From Amphiura filiformis (Eukaryota; Echinodermata; Ophiuroidea; Amphilepidida; Amphiuridae), in assembly GCF_039555335.1 (NCBI RefSeq), contig NC_092646.1:29689780-29753779 (forward strand): a DNA stretch of 64,000 nucleotides, read 5' to 3'. The translations under genes and the position numbers were made by a program. Position 1 is the first letter of the stretch. Every line of letters starts with the position of its first letter. Below are positions 11,563 through 23,074 of the stretch, one piece after another. The notes beneath the pieces were generated by a model. The model saw only the letters and a program-made list of their open reading frames with translations. It was not told the origin of the DNA and searched no databases.

Positions 11563-11847
11563 CTGAAAAATAAATAAATATATAAATAAATAAATATTCA
11601 GCGTAAGTGAAAAACTGCCTGGTGAAAGTGCTCAATTCTTTATTGAAGAGCGTTCTAGTAGTTGTACAGAAAATGACAGTTAAAATGTTACATGTTTTAG
11701 TAGTAACTGGCAGTTTCATACTGCACACGTCCATATAGGATGGCAGCAAGTTCATTTTACAACAAAAAACATTTATAAATAAATAAATAAATTAATTAAT
11801 TAATTAATTTAATTAATAAACAAATTTCATAAATAATAAAAACCTTT
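11563..11847. other. Upstream intron or flank with AT microsatellites
   Basis: Contains an (AAAT)n-like run at 11571-11605 and an (AATT)n/(AAAT)n run at 11774-11820. No 5' exon of the zinc-finger gene could be identified. Confidence 0.5.
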
Positions 11848-12125
11848 TGTTTGTTAGCCCAAGGTCTACCCACCCACCCACCAAGTTTGAGCTCCATAGG
11901 GTAATTTGAAATTTTTACATTTTTTGACCTATGAACTCTTAACCGTAGGTCTGAAGAAAGGGTCACCATGGAAACTTTTATTTGTTAGTCCAAGGTCCAC
12001 CCACCCACCAAGTTTGAGCTCTATAGGGGCAATTTGAAATTTTTACCTTTTTTGACCTATGAACTCTTATCCGTAGGTCTGACAAAAGGTCACCGTGGAA
12101 ACTTTTGTTTGATAGTCCAAGGTCA
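11848..12125. repeat. Tandem repeat, ~128-bp unit, just over two copies
   Basis: The unit starts 'ttgttagtccaaggtc' and contains 'cacccaccaagtttgagctc', 'ttttttgacctatgaactc' and 'aggtcaccgtggaaac'. Starts fall at about 11851, 11982 and 12109. The first unit has one extra CCCA in its C-rich run. Confidence 0.85.
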
Positions 12126-12516
12126 ACACAATGGCATGGCTAGATTTGCCAATTAAAGTGTTTGAAATTAGACTTCAATTGAACTTGACCCCGTCCTTAA
12201 CCTTTGACCTTAAAAATATAAACTCGTACTTCCTGATACCAAGCTGCACCCACCCACTTAGTTTGAGGAATGTGTCCCCATATCAAAAAATGAGGCGTTT
12301 CCGGATAACTTCCCGATAGTCACCGGGTAGACACCGGTAAATTTCACATGCAAATTAGATAGGTAGCGGGTGACTACCCGATAAAATTTTGGGAAACCAC
12401 AGTGGATACCTTTCAGGTAATAGGTACCGGATGACTACCCGATGACTTTTTGGGGAAACTAGCGGGTAACTACCCGGCGACTTTTTTGGGAAACTAGCGG
12501 GTAACTACCCGATGAC

Positions 12517-12800
12517 CCTGGGGGGGGCACTCAAATATGACAGTGTACGCATGCGTGACCAAAATTTTTTCAAACACCCCCTAAACGAGTTTTACCCTAC
12601 CAGCAAATTTAGCCCCTTAATTAGGTAATTTAGTGTAGAATTTACCCACCAGAAAACTACCCTTATTCTTGAAAATCACTGTTTTTTAGACCCTAAACGC
12701 GTCACGCGCGTAACTTGCCTTGCCTAAAAAAACACCCCCTTTTACTTGTTTTTTTGGTCACGCATGCGTACAGACCATTTATGTGAGTGATCCCCGGGCC
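12517..12800. mobile_element. MITE nested in the fold-back left end
   Basis: The ends CCTGGGGGGGGCACTCA and TGAGTGATCCCCGGG are inverted, followed inward on both sides by GTACGCATGCGTGACC. GATGAC occurs at 12511-12516 and 12801-12806, a possible 6-bp target duplication inside the minisatellite. A fragment of the same family lies at 54885-54960. Confidence 0.65.
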
Positions 12801-12900
12801 GATGACTTTTTTTGGGAACTAGCGGATAACTACTCGATAACTTTTCGGGGACCTAGCGGATAACTTTTGGTGACAATAAACCTGGTGACCTCTTTGGAGA

Positions 12901-13699
12901 CTTCCTGTTGACCTTTTGGGGAATGCAGAAATATAATTCATGAGTAGGCCCCTATGCACAAATTTATTAGACAATTTAGATTATTAGCTCTTATTATTTG
13001 AATTGTGGTTTTTGGAGAAATACAACTCTGCATGCATGGCAGTTGAGCCCGGCTTAGTGCTGTCTTGCTATAAGAAACTTGAAAGTGTACAATTTAATTG
13101 TAGTTATTGTACAAAAATATACTTCTGATGTAATTTGGTTTACACCTTTATAAGGTGTATACCTTTCAATTAATGTACAACCAAACCAAAGTGGTATTAC
13201 AGTACCTAAATGTGATGATACAGCCTATAATTTTTATATCAAATATTATAATTTATTTACAACAAATAGCTTAACATAAAGCTTATATCAGTTAATTGAC
13301 ACATTAGCTGATGATTAGTAATTTAATTAACATTAATTTACCGTCAAAATCAGGCATGATTTATTAGAAAAGATTTAAAAACATTCCAATGTGTCATATA
13401 TTAGGTACATGTATAAAGACTGCATCAATATACAAATCATTTCATACAAATTTTCCTACCTGCATTATCATATGAAATCAAGCATTCAATGCTTTATAAT
13501 TCCTATAGCATGTTCCAGATTAATGAGTTAACATCTTGTAATATCCTACATGTAAATTCATACATTTTGGACCACAAATAACTTGAATATTCTGCACAAA
13601 TATATTCCAACTGCCAACAGCTAACTACTCCGTTTTGAATTCAGTGGCCTTTGACCATATACCCATCCACAATGCATTCTTTAGATGCTTAAATGCTAT
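12901..13699. other. Spacer inside the fold-back element
   Basis: AT-rich and without genes. A small imperfect palindrome with 'ttgtacaaa'-like ends lies around 13090-13210. Confidence 0.4.
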
Positions 13700-14424
13700 C
13701 TTCACAGTACGACAGCAACTTCGTGACCTCTTTTGTTCGACAGAAAATTTATACGGGTTGGTGAACACGGGTTACGTAACACAATGTTGAAATTTTAGCC
13801 GGCAAACGCTTTTTATCAAAATAGCCCCAGAAATGGAAGACACGGGTCGTATATTGCATCATTCATGTACCCTGACCACAGATAAGATATCAAACATTTG
13901 TGTAAAGCAACAAATAACGTGTAAAAGTTGAATTAAATGGAAAAAAAGAAGCTTGAACATGTCCAAAGTAGCTCGGAAAATGAGAAAAATTGCATGTCAC
14001 GAACACAAAAATGTTCATATCATCAAGCAAGAAAACATGATGCAGTCATGTCTACAGTAGAATTCATCTCGACCTTTGCAGGACTTAACCCCATTAAAAG
14101 CTATTAAACCAAGATAACACTCATTGAAACAGCTCAACTGATTAAATCGGATCTTCTCTGGTTGTGCACAAGTGACTGTTTTCATGTGCGATATCGCAAT
14201 AAAGCTGGTATTCATAGCTTCAGTTGGGTAACCGATTATAAAGGAAACGAAAGGAAACAATGTTATGTGTGGCTTTGTTCACGAAATCAGACAATGTCGT
14301 GCTTTTTGTAAACCAGCATTCTTGAAAATGAGCAACATAATGATTTTTGACTTAACACGGTTTAGAAATAATTTCTTCATATTTTTGGTGTTATCTGTCG
14401 TTTACATGTCCTTCCTAAAACACA

Positions 14425-14765
14425 AAAGTACGACCCTCTCCAAACACCTAAATTAGCTAAAAATTTAGGACATGTTACAAAACTTTATTTTCTAGAACCT
14501 ATTTAGAATAATTTAAATGTAGCTTTTACCGGTTTTTTGTGGCATCCTTCAGAAGTGAGCGGTCCGATACCAATATTTTCGGTCAAATCTCCATTCAAAT
14601 AACACGGGGAGTTGGCTAGCTATGCCTTGCCCTCACTCATATTTTACAAAAGTACGACCATTTCTGAACATCTAACCTAGCTGTAATTTTAGGTCATGTT
14701 AGAGAAATATATTTGCTAGAAGTTTTGGAGAATAAATAAAATATTGGCTGGTTATTTTTCACACA
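14425..14765. repeat. Two diverged direct repeats
   Basis: The segment from 14427 ('aagtacgaccctctcc', 'taggacatgtta', 'ttctagaa') recurs from about 14650 ('aagtacgaccatttct', 'taggtcatgtta', 'tgctagaa'). The copies are ~220 bp apart, inside the fold-back element. Confidence 0.6.
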
Positions 14766-15195
14766 GTGATGTTAACTAGGCAAGTGTCCATTCTCCCAAC
14801 ATACATCATTTGTAGGGTCACGCGTCAATGGTGAGAGCACTGTGTATTGTGTATAGGAAAACGGACAGTAACTGCAGTATGAAGCGCCGGAATCAAAAAT
14901 CGGTGTCATGTTATAGAATAACTTAAGTTAGCTTGCCTTTGTGCGTGACTACTGTCACGCCATATATTGTACGGCCGATGTTTTTCCTGCAAAGAAACTT
15001 TCATTGTCAATTGTCCATTGTTGGTTATTTAACTTGAAAATAATACTCCCAACGTTCAAACAATTTTAAAAGTCAGCATAAAGGTTTGTGTTACATTATT
15101 TGGACGGTGTTAATTCATTCCAGAAATAGAATACACGAGTGAGGCACTGAGTGGGAATAACATTGCTATTATTGTCACCGAATTAATCATATCTC

Positions 15196-15261
15196 TGGTA
15201 TGGCTTAGTGGTAAATACATGTATTTGAAAGTTCGAGCTTGGTTCGAACCCCGCAAGCACC
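15196..15261 (+). repeat. tRNA-like sequence (SINE head or dead tRNA)
   Basis: A good A box (TGGCTTAGTGG) and a perfect B box (GGTTCGAACC) are present, but the spacing is short and the acceptor arms do not pair, so this is not a functional tRNA. A T-rich run follows, as in the other tRNA-like sequences of this window. Confidence 0.55.
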
Positions 15262-16031
15262 TCTCTTTGATTTTTGATTTGATTTTAACTCATATTTTTA
15301 AATCCTAGTTTTCATATTTTTATTAAAGCCATAATATACGATTTCGGGCAAATTTGAAGTTTTGTCATTTCAAAAATTATAACAATATTTATAATATTAG
15401 TAAATAACTGTCAGGAAGGTTTTCACGTTACATTTGAAGCAGAAGTAGCGAGATAAAAATGAAAGAAAACACTTAATATCTTGACCGCTTAACTGTGGTG
15501 TTCTATGGGGGATTGGTCTAGACAACGATCTTGGCTGATTCCAATTATAGCCTAATTACGATCGTATATTAGGTGTAATCCGAGGTGTAAGTTTAACATT
15601 GTGTAAAAATTACAAATATGCCAAAATATTAGGTTTGAAATTCGTGCATCTCATGATTTGATATGTATGCATAAAAGCTCATAAAATATGTTGCCGATAT
15701 GGGAGGGTCTAGTCCAATTGAAAAAATCGTGAAAATCTGTGTTGACGTTCCTTTATTTGATAGGCCTAGGCCTATATATATTCTTGAACTTTTAAAAATT
15801 ACTTAAGTTTGACATGCTTTATTTGATTATATCATATTGAAAGCTACTGAACTTAAATGCATTTTTTTAAAAGATATGAACTCGAATGTAGGATTAGGCT
15901 TAAACATGAACAAGAAATAAATCATGAAAAAGTGGGCCTTCAAGCCGACATTCATTAGGCCTATATTATTAAAGACAAAGGGAGAGGAAAAAGAAAAGAA
16001 AAACGAACTGAAAAATTCCACATCATCGATA

Positions 16032-16107
16032 AGATAACATGGGAATCGAACTCTCAACCTTCGGCACTGCACACCTTCGCTCTGTCCACTAAGCCATCGC
16101 AACTTGT
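16032..16107 (-). repeat. tRNA-like sequence (SINE head)
   Basis: The reverse strand reads an A box (TGGCTTAGTGG) and a B box (GAGTTCGATTCC) at usual spacing, followed by a pyrimidine-rich tail. The 91-residue frame over it is a by-product. Confidence 0.6.
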
Positions 16108-17082
16108 TCGGGCAAAGGGCATTCTTTTGCTATCTTATTTCTCGTTCAACGTGTTCAAGGATCTCACTCAACAACAATCTTTTCAAAACGGCTTGTACTT
16201 CAGTTAAATGAGATGATACTACCTTCTTTGACGACTACAATATTTTGTTACACAATAGAGTATTTTGCATTTATAAAATATATAACAATAGACGTTTTTA
16301 ATTGCTATATTAATCAATATAACATGTATAATAGACAGCGCCGGCTGGGATCCACGAGGACTCAAAGAACCCAACTTTTCAACCTACGACTAGGTTGTTC
16401 CACCGCTCATTTTCGCTGAAATTTTAATACAAGCTGTGGTTAATTAATGTTTATCACAACAGAAAAGCATTAGACCGGCGTTTCCTCAAAGCTGCAGATA
16501 TAACCATTTTAGTGATCGTGACATGCATTTTCTCTCATTTTTAGGCTACTTCGCGCACCAAAAGCATTCATTTTTTCCACAATAATTCAACTTTTACACG
16601 TTATTCTTTACCTTATACTAATGTTTCATATCTTATCTATGGGCTCAATATGGAAATGAAGGGAGAAACGACTCGTGTATTCCATTTTTTTTATGTTTTC
16701 TAAAAAACCGTATTTGCCACCTGATTTTCAACATTGCGTTACGTAACAGCAGAGGTCACGCCGGTAAAAATTACCGGAAGTGAGCTAAGTTGCTGTCGTA
16801 CTGTTCAAGGTCAAATTAAAAGCGGATAACCACCGGGTAACTCCTGCAACGAATCTAAGTTTCTGGAAAACTTCTGGGTAACTCATTTGAAATATTTGAG
16901 TTTTTGGGAGACTTCCACATGTCTACCCGAAAACTTTTGGATAACTTAATTTAGGTATCCGCAAGGTATCCGCTAGCGGTCACTTTCGGATACTCCGGAA
17001 AAGGTACCCGAAAGGTTTCAGATGACCACCGAATGGTCATCGGGTGGTCACCGGGGAACTTTTCTTTTTGCTATGGGTCATC

Positions 17083-17461
17083 CCTAGTCTCCGAGAAAAT
17101 AGGCGGACAGACAGACAGATACACAGATAGACGATGATGCGTATTATTTATATAGGCCTAAATGTTGTGCACGGTTTGAGTCACACATCTATATACCCCG
17201 AAGTAGAAATCGAAGGTAAAAATGACATTAAAAAAAGACCTAAGATTGATAAAATAGTTGTATTTTTTACTTTCTTGTTAACTCATGAACTACTTGGTAT
17301 AGGCATGCCCTTGGCTACTTCATACATCTACTCCAAGTTGATATAGTAGTTATTAGATAACATATTACAATGCTTGGAAAATGTTCTTAGAGGTAAAAAT
17401 AGCTTAATTGTCAAAAACGTTGATCGTAATTATTTCGTACCTTTTTGCCTCTTTGGGAAGA
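17083..17461. other. Non-coding spacer
   Basis: The spacer begins with a short (GACA)n-like run at 17104-17130. The 70-residue frame at 17134-17346 has no recognisable features. Confidence 0.35.
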
Positions 17462-19385
17462 TTTTCGCAAGCTGAGAAATAGAGTAAATGGCTTAATTAA
17501 AGAATCTAAATTAAAGAATTCTTGTTAATTTATCTCCTAAATCAGGTACCTTTCCCTGCAGATGGAAGAAAGCCAGAATTTGCCCAGTCTATAAAGGTGG
17601 TGATAATACAGACCCGGGTAATTACAGGCCCATATCAATTCTTCCCATTCAAAAATCATCGAGCGTGCTGTATTTGATCAAATTTACCCTTTTCTAGACT
17701 CAAATGATATGTTGCATGATAGCCAGTCAGGTTTTCGGCCATGGCCAGGGTTTTCAACATCTTCCGCATTATTAAACATTACAGAGGATTGGGTAAAATC
17801 AATTGATGATGGTGAGTACATTGGTCTTGTAATGTTAGATCTAAGAAAGGCTTTCGACACATTAAATCACAATATTTTAATTGATAAGTTGCCAAACTTT
17901 GGTATGGATGATCATGTTATAAACTGGTTCAGAAGTTACCTTAGTGATAGCTCTCATATAACTGGTGTAAATGGGTCAAAGTCTAATGACCAAAGAAGTT
18001 TTTGTTGAATTCCACAAGGCTCGATACTTGGGCCGCTGTTGTGTATTTTATATGTTAATGAACTCCCTAAATATGTCAATAATGTAAAGGTGAGCATGTA
18101 TGCTGGCGATACAGTAATTTATTATTCTTCAAAAGATGTTAATGATATTGTTAGTATAATGAATAATGATTTGAATAATGTTGACAACTGGCTTGCAAGT
18201 AACAAATTAAGTCTCAATGTTGATAAAACCCATTTTATGTTAATTGGTACTCCACAAAAACTAGCAAATTTATGTGACATTGATCTTAATGTAAACATCA
18301 AAGGAACCCGTCTTCAAAGGGTTAACCATTGCAAACACCTTGGCGTTGAAGTTGAAACTGTTATGGAACAATCAGATTGACCAAGTGTGGACCAAGTGAG
18401 CAAGAAAGATTTAACTGATTTGTATTTTTTAAGGAGAGCCGCTAATTTTATCCCCAAACACAATCAGTGTCTACTTTATAAGCATTGTTGCCACTCACTT
18501 TGACTATTGCAATGTTGTTTGGGGAAGATGTAACAAAACCCTTAGTAATAAACTCCCAAGTCTTACAAAACAGAACAGCAAAAATTATTACAGGCGTAAG
18601 TAGATATGAGTCAAGTACATAAGATCTAAGGGCGAAATTCTTGACGCGTGGCTTAGCAGTTGGCTTGTCTAGTCTCAAGGCTTAAGAGGTCGTAAGACCA
18701 GGCTTAACTGAAAACGCGTTTCCCGAAGCACCGCTACCATAGCCTCGAGGCTTCGTTAGCATGTGGGCCAGGCTTGTAGGATTAGCCCCAGGCTTCAGGA
18801 AAATTTGCATTTCTCGAAATCAGTCTTCTGTAGTCGTAGTCTACGCAAGCCTGTTAGACCAGGTTTACAGCGGCTTTTCTTGGCCCTGCCTCAGAGCAGG
18901 TCTTAGGTCGTAAGCCTTGGTCTATTTCAATTTGCAAATTGTTTAAATTGTAACTGCTTGCCTCCCCCTCCCCTCCCCTCCACAAATTAAAAAGGTAAAT
19001 TAGGCCTACTTCTGTTATTATTAACCTCATATTTTTGGTCATTTTAACCTTAAAAACTCAATTTAATAATTTAAATCGTATAATAACACTATAATTATTG
19101 TGAAAAGATGTATGGATGACGTGTGTTGAAAGGGTGTGTGTGTAGTATATAGCTTGTATGTGGGAGTGTGGGTGTGATTGTATGAATGACAGGGTTATCA
19201 TATTTTTTTACTTTATATATATATTGTCTTTTAGTGACATATCGTATTAATTTTAGTGTTTAGTCTATGTACATTAATGCATAGCATTTTTTAAACAACT
19301 TATGCACGGGAGTGTGCATGTGGAAGATCAATTATATTGAACATGCTTTTACCGTGTATAAATAAAGTTATTATTAAATAATAAT
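17462..19385 (+). mobile_element. Dead LINE with reverse-transcriptase remains
   Basis: Fragments of a CR1/Jockey-group reverse transcriptase appear in order but in shifting frames. They are WKKARICPVYKGG and NYRPIS (about 17560-17645), GFRP (17738), LDLRKAFDTLNHNIL (17835-17880), IPQGSILGPLL (18010-18045), and the catalytic block as YAGD instead of YADD (18100), then CKHLGVE. An in-frame TGA (18006) precedes IPQG. The 3' part ends near an AATAAA and an ATT-rich tail at 19358-19385. It cannot encode active enzyme, and the 5' end is missing. Confidence 0.8.
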
Positions 19386-20503
19386 ATTACATTTGCAAAC
19401 TTACCTGCAATATTATGCCCCTTCAAACTTGAGCTGTTTGTGGTACCAGGAGGTGTAAGTAAGCCTATGGAAGAGCAACAACAATGTCCTCAATATGAAG
19501 GTTAAACGGAGAGTGCACAAATAGGCCTACACAATATAATACCTCAGTAATATGAGGCAGACGGTGAACTGATATAATTATTCACAGTGATACGAATCAC
19601 GTCAGTCTTGCAGATAAACAGTATCTCATTTGTTCCAAATTGTTCAGAGAGTCTACCACGACTTACATGATGCGATCGATCGTGCGAAGTGACGAGCCCG
19701 AGTGCCCGACGAGTTGCCTTGCATATCGATTTTAAGCACCTATTCATTTATGGACAGGAAGCCCGGGACAGGAAGTGCACTGTTAATTTCCTATCTGTTT
19801 ATTGTTATATACTATAGGCCTATACTAAAAACCTATAATGTAAACGTAAAAGAGGATACCGACAAATATTATGTGTATCTCCATCCTCTTTTAAACTTCC
19901 AACATGTCCAAGGGATATTTTGTATTGAATAAAATTCTGTTCTGTTCAGTATTCATAATCACTTTGTTGCTACAATGTTTAATAATTCAGTTGCTCTAAT
20001 GGTTTTTTTTTTCATGACGTGTTTGGGGCTCGAGCAAACTGTCGGTACTCGAGCAATCTCAACTTAAGTCCCCATGATAACTCTCTCATTGTATTATATC
20101 TTAGCGGCCAATTGATTAAATAATGAAGAAGTGCGGCTATGCTTCACCCTAGCAGGGCGTAATAAAATGCTAGACACAAATTATTATACCGGTATGCGAG
20201 GATAGGAAATAAACGATGCAAGCCCGAGATTTTTCCTACTAAAAGTAATTTGTCCATTCTAATTTAATATTGGGAATAAGCGATACTAAACTTTAATCCA
20301 TATTATTGTATTTAAAGCCTATATGTACGATCATTTTAAATTTGTAGATTTTTCTTTTTCCTTCCAAAATAATAATATGCAATAATGAAAGTTCCCTATA
20401 CATTTGGACGCAAAAAACATTGGAAATTTGCAAAGAAACAACATCATACTCGAAATATCTCGCACTTTTTGGATTAGGACGCCGAGTGCGGCCCCAGAGT
20501 TAG

Positions 20504-20579
20504 TCTCCTACGCAGCCAGTTTGGTTATGTTCCCTCCACATGTGTGGAGTGAGCGTAACCAAACTGGCTTCGTAGGAGA
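20504..20579. repeat. 76-bp near-perfect hairpin
   Basis: TCTCCTACG at the left pairs with CGTAGGAGA at the right, then GCCAGTTTGGTTA with TAACCAAACTGGC, and CTCCACATGTGTGGAG forms the tip. It could be a tiny fold-back insertion or an RNA hairpin. Confidence 0.85.
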
Positions 20580-22272
20580 TTAAGATATGCGATCGTTCTG
20601 ACATGATTATTATCATAATCTGAAAAATTATGATAATATGTCGGACCAACAGAAAATCATCTCGTTTTACTACAAATAGGGCGAATTTGACAGTTTGCTT
20701 ATAGATGTAACTTGAGTTGGAACATGTGTTATATATGTTTTACAAATATGCCAAAATGGGACCAATTCTGAGTAAGAATGAAGACATGTATACCGATCTT
20801 CAACTCTGTGGCTCAAGTTCTCTTTTAAAACATGCTTAACATGCTTAAGGTGCACGTTTTTGGTGGATTTGTCTTACTTTTCGTGAAAACATTATGCCGA
20901 GTAATAAAAACAAAACAAAACAAATCTGTTTAGTGTCCCCTCCCGCGTCCTTTTTTGAAGATTCTTAAATTTTCTTTTTTATTTTCTAAAATTTCAGTTA
21001 ACTTTTTAATGAAGAAGCTCTATAGCCCCGGTCTATAGCCTTACAAATGTATAAGAAGCTAAAAGGAAAGTTTAGTGATTAGTAGAGGGGCATAACCTAC
21101 CAGAAAAACAAAATAAAAAGGTCTCCTCCTTTTTTCCAGGTATCGTAGTGTATTATGATGCAAAAACGGACCAAATAGGGGGGTTTCCACCATTTTCCAA
21201 TAAAAGAAAGCCCTCCTCGTTCCTCATTTTTCAGAAACCTAGACGATAAACATGTCTGTTTTATTCGGCCTTAAAATTCAGTGATTGAATGAAAGGAAAA
21301 TGCTCCACTGCTTTCTATTTTACTCAACAATCTTGCCCATATCGTCCATTATTTCACATAGACCTACGTCTTCACGATATTGGAATATAATTACGCCTAA
21401 AATGCATTTCGTAAATGAAGAAAGAAAGAAGTCATGTTTGTAGATCCTTATCTAATAATAAGTAGCCTAAGTTAGGAAATTAATTCATCAGATTTCTTTA
21501 ATCATATCAAAATATATTTTGCATCATCTTAAAGTTAAAATACGTCAATTTTTCACGTGATCTTCTGATTCGTTAACACGAATAAATGAGTAGATCGATG
21601 TAGATTTCATGAATGAGATTCTCTCGCTCTGTTTCTCTCTCTCTCTTTCTCATCTTCTCTGAGAAGGTGTTTATATTTTCAATTTAATGTTAATAATTGC
21701 GAAACAAAGGCGGACAGAGAAAATTAATGCTCGTTTTTACCCACTTTACGCAAACCTGTCTCTACGATTCATGAATAAAATAGAATGGTAGATTTCAATA
21801 GTGTTTGATGATTACCATGATTACGCGGTAATAAACCTTGTTGTGGCGTTGCTTAAGTTTCGCGTTTTCTTTAAAATTCGTCATTATTTGTTTCGTTTTA
21901 TTCCCGGGTTTGATTTTATTTTTTGTTTGACTTGTTTTTAGATATTGTTCAATACAAAAGCCAATATACTAGGTTTTAAGCCTTAGAGCGTAAATTTTGT
22001 ACGGAATACCATAATACGGAAAATCTACATTAGTCGAGACGGCCATGCAACATAGGAGGGCGCAGGGCCATAGGCAGTAACTTTAAGTAAAAGATATAGG
22101 GCCTTGGAAGTGGGTGTGTATGTGGGGTGTGGGATGTGGGGGTGTATGTGGAGGGGTATGGCTTGATCAAAAAATATTTTTTATGCTTATTATAACTATT
22201 TTGGATAGTAATTTGTGAAAAACTAAAAAAAAAAAAAAAAATTACCTCATCAATTATGCAAATTAGGGCCTA

Positions 22273-22845
22273 TGTACAATTGTACACATTGTGACTAAGT
22301 GACAACGTTTACAATGATTTTTTGGATACAATTGTACACATTATGACTAAGTAATGGCAGTAAAACTTGGTAACATGTGTGAAGCAACAAACTTTAAGCC
22401 TCTGTTTCTTTTTTTTCTGTTGTCATCATACGTCCGTACCTGTAGGCTCTTAACTGTCATTAATTTGGTATAAAATGCTAATAAACAGTTCTTGTCTTTG
22501 GAGAACCGAGAAAGACATCACACTTAATAAACTTGATTTCTGAGACTAATTTTGTTACTTCACCCTACACGATCCATTTTCGGCCCCATCAACGACCAGT
22601 TACTCCTAACTATCTCTGTAATAATAGGCCTACAGAGTGTTATTGCCAAAAAATGTATCCAGAGCAAATTATAAACTGAATTGAAGTATTAACAAAAGAG
22701 TTAAAAATTGCTTATATTGATGTACAAACTATACTAAATAACTCCTATATATTGATACGATTAGTCACACTGTGTACAACTGAACACAATTTATTAGTCT
22801 TATATTTACAAGGTGAGACACACTGTGTACAATTGTACACACCCT
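22273..22845. repeat. Cluster of TGTACAATTGTACA palindromes
   Basis: Copies or variants lie at 22273, 22327, 22771 and 22825. Flanks are inverted between the two ends (TTGTACACATTGTGACTAAG against rc of 'tagtcacactgtgtacaa'), suggesting the ends of a transposable element. Confidence 0.55.
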
Positions 22846-23074
22846 TTAAAAAAAATTCTCCACCACGTATGTTTGAAGCATTTGATCAAAAATAGTGCTC
22901 CTTGTGTTCTACAGGTCTTACACTAACCCCCTGACTAGAATTTAGCTTGTCTACAATGTTATTTCATATAAAATTAAAAGGGGAAAGTACCAGTCTTTTG
23001 GCAACGTGCTGTAGTGGGTGATGCCCTCTTAGATTGTGAAAAGTGACATTCAGCTAGGCGAGGGCGCTCTGCAC

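Larger units (their letters stand above)
12268..17082. mobile_element. Large fold-back element with minisatellite-like ends
   Basis: The outer zones (12295-12515 plus 12800-12900, and 16815-17065) are built from degenerate copies of 'gggtaactacccgatgac..ttggggaaact', inverted relative to each other. Further in, 13700-14030 is the reverse complement of about 16500-16810, with shared blocks including CAGTACGACAGCAACTT, GTTACGTAAC, 'aacgtgtaaaagttgaatt' and 'tgcatgtcacga'. The tips look related (CCCATATCAAAAA against CCCATAGCAAAAA). Inverted ends made of short tandem repeats are the classic layout of Foldback elements. No transposase frame was found, so the assignment rests on structure. Confidence 0.6.
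19274..23074. repeat. 3.8 kb direct tandem duplication, first unit
   Basis: The sequence from 19274 ('ttaatgcatagc') is repeated from 23075 with an offset of about 3,801 bases and only scattered differences. The unit starts in the tail of the dead LINE and ends at 'gcgctctgcact'. It includes a 76-bp hairpin (20504), a CT-rich tract (21620), a GT-rich tract (22095-22160) and palindromic TGTACAATTGTACA motifs. No gene is evident. Small frames such as 19544-19747 are simply present twice. Confidence 0.9.

Noticed and set aside
11558..11755. 66-residue N-terminal extension of the zinc-finger frame
   Set aside because: Low-complexity, hydrophobic and AT-repeat-coded, and it crosses a strong splice acceptor at 11563, so it is probably intron.
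11848..12515. CRISPR-like array of regularly spaced repeats
   Set aside because: The units are contiguous tandem repeats without unique spacers, in a eukaryotic context.
19544..19747. 67-residue reverse frame repeated identically at 23345-23548
   Set aside because: It is duplicated only because the 3.8 kb unit is duplicated; the older copy at 3.9-4.1 kb does not keep the frame.
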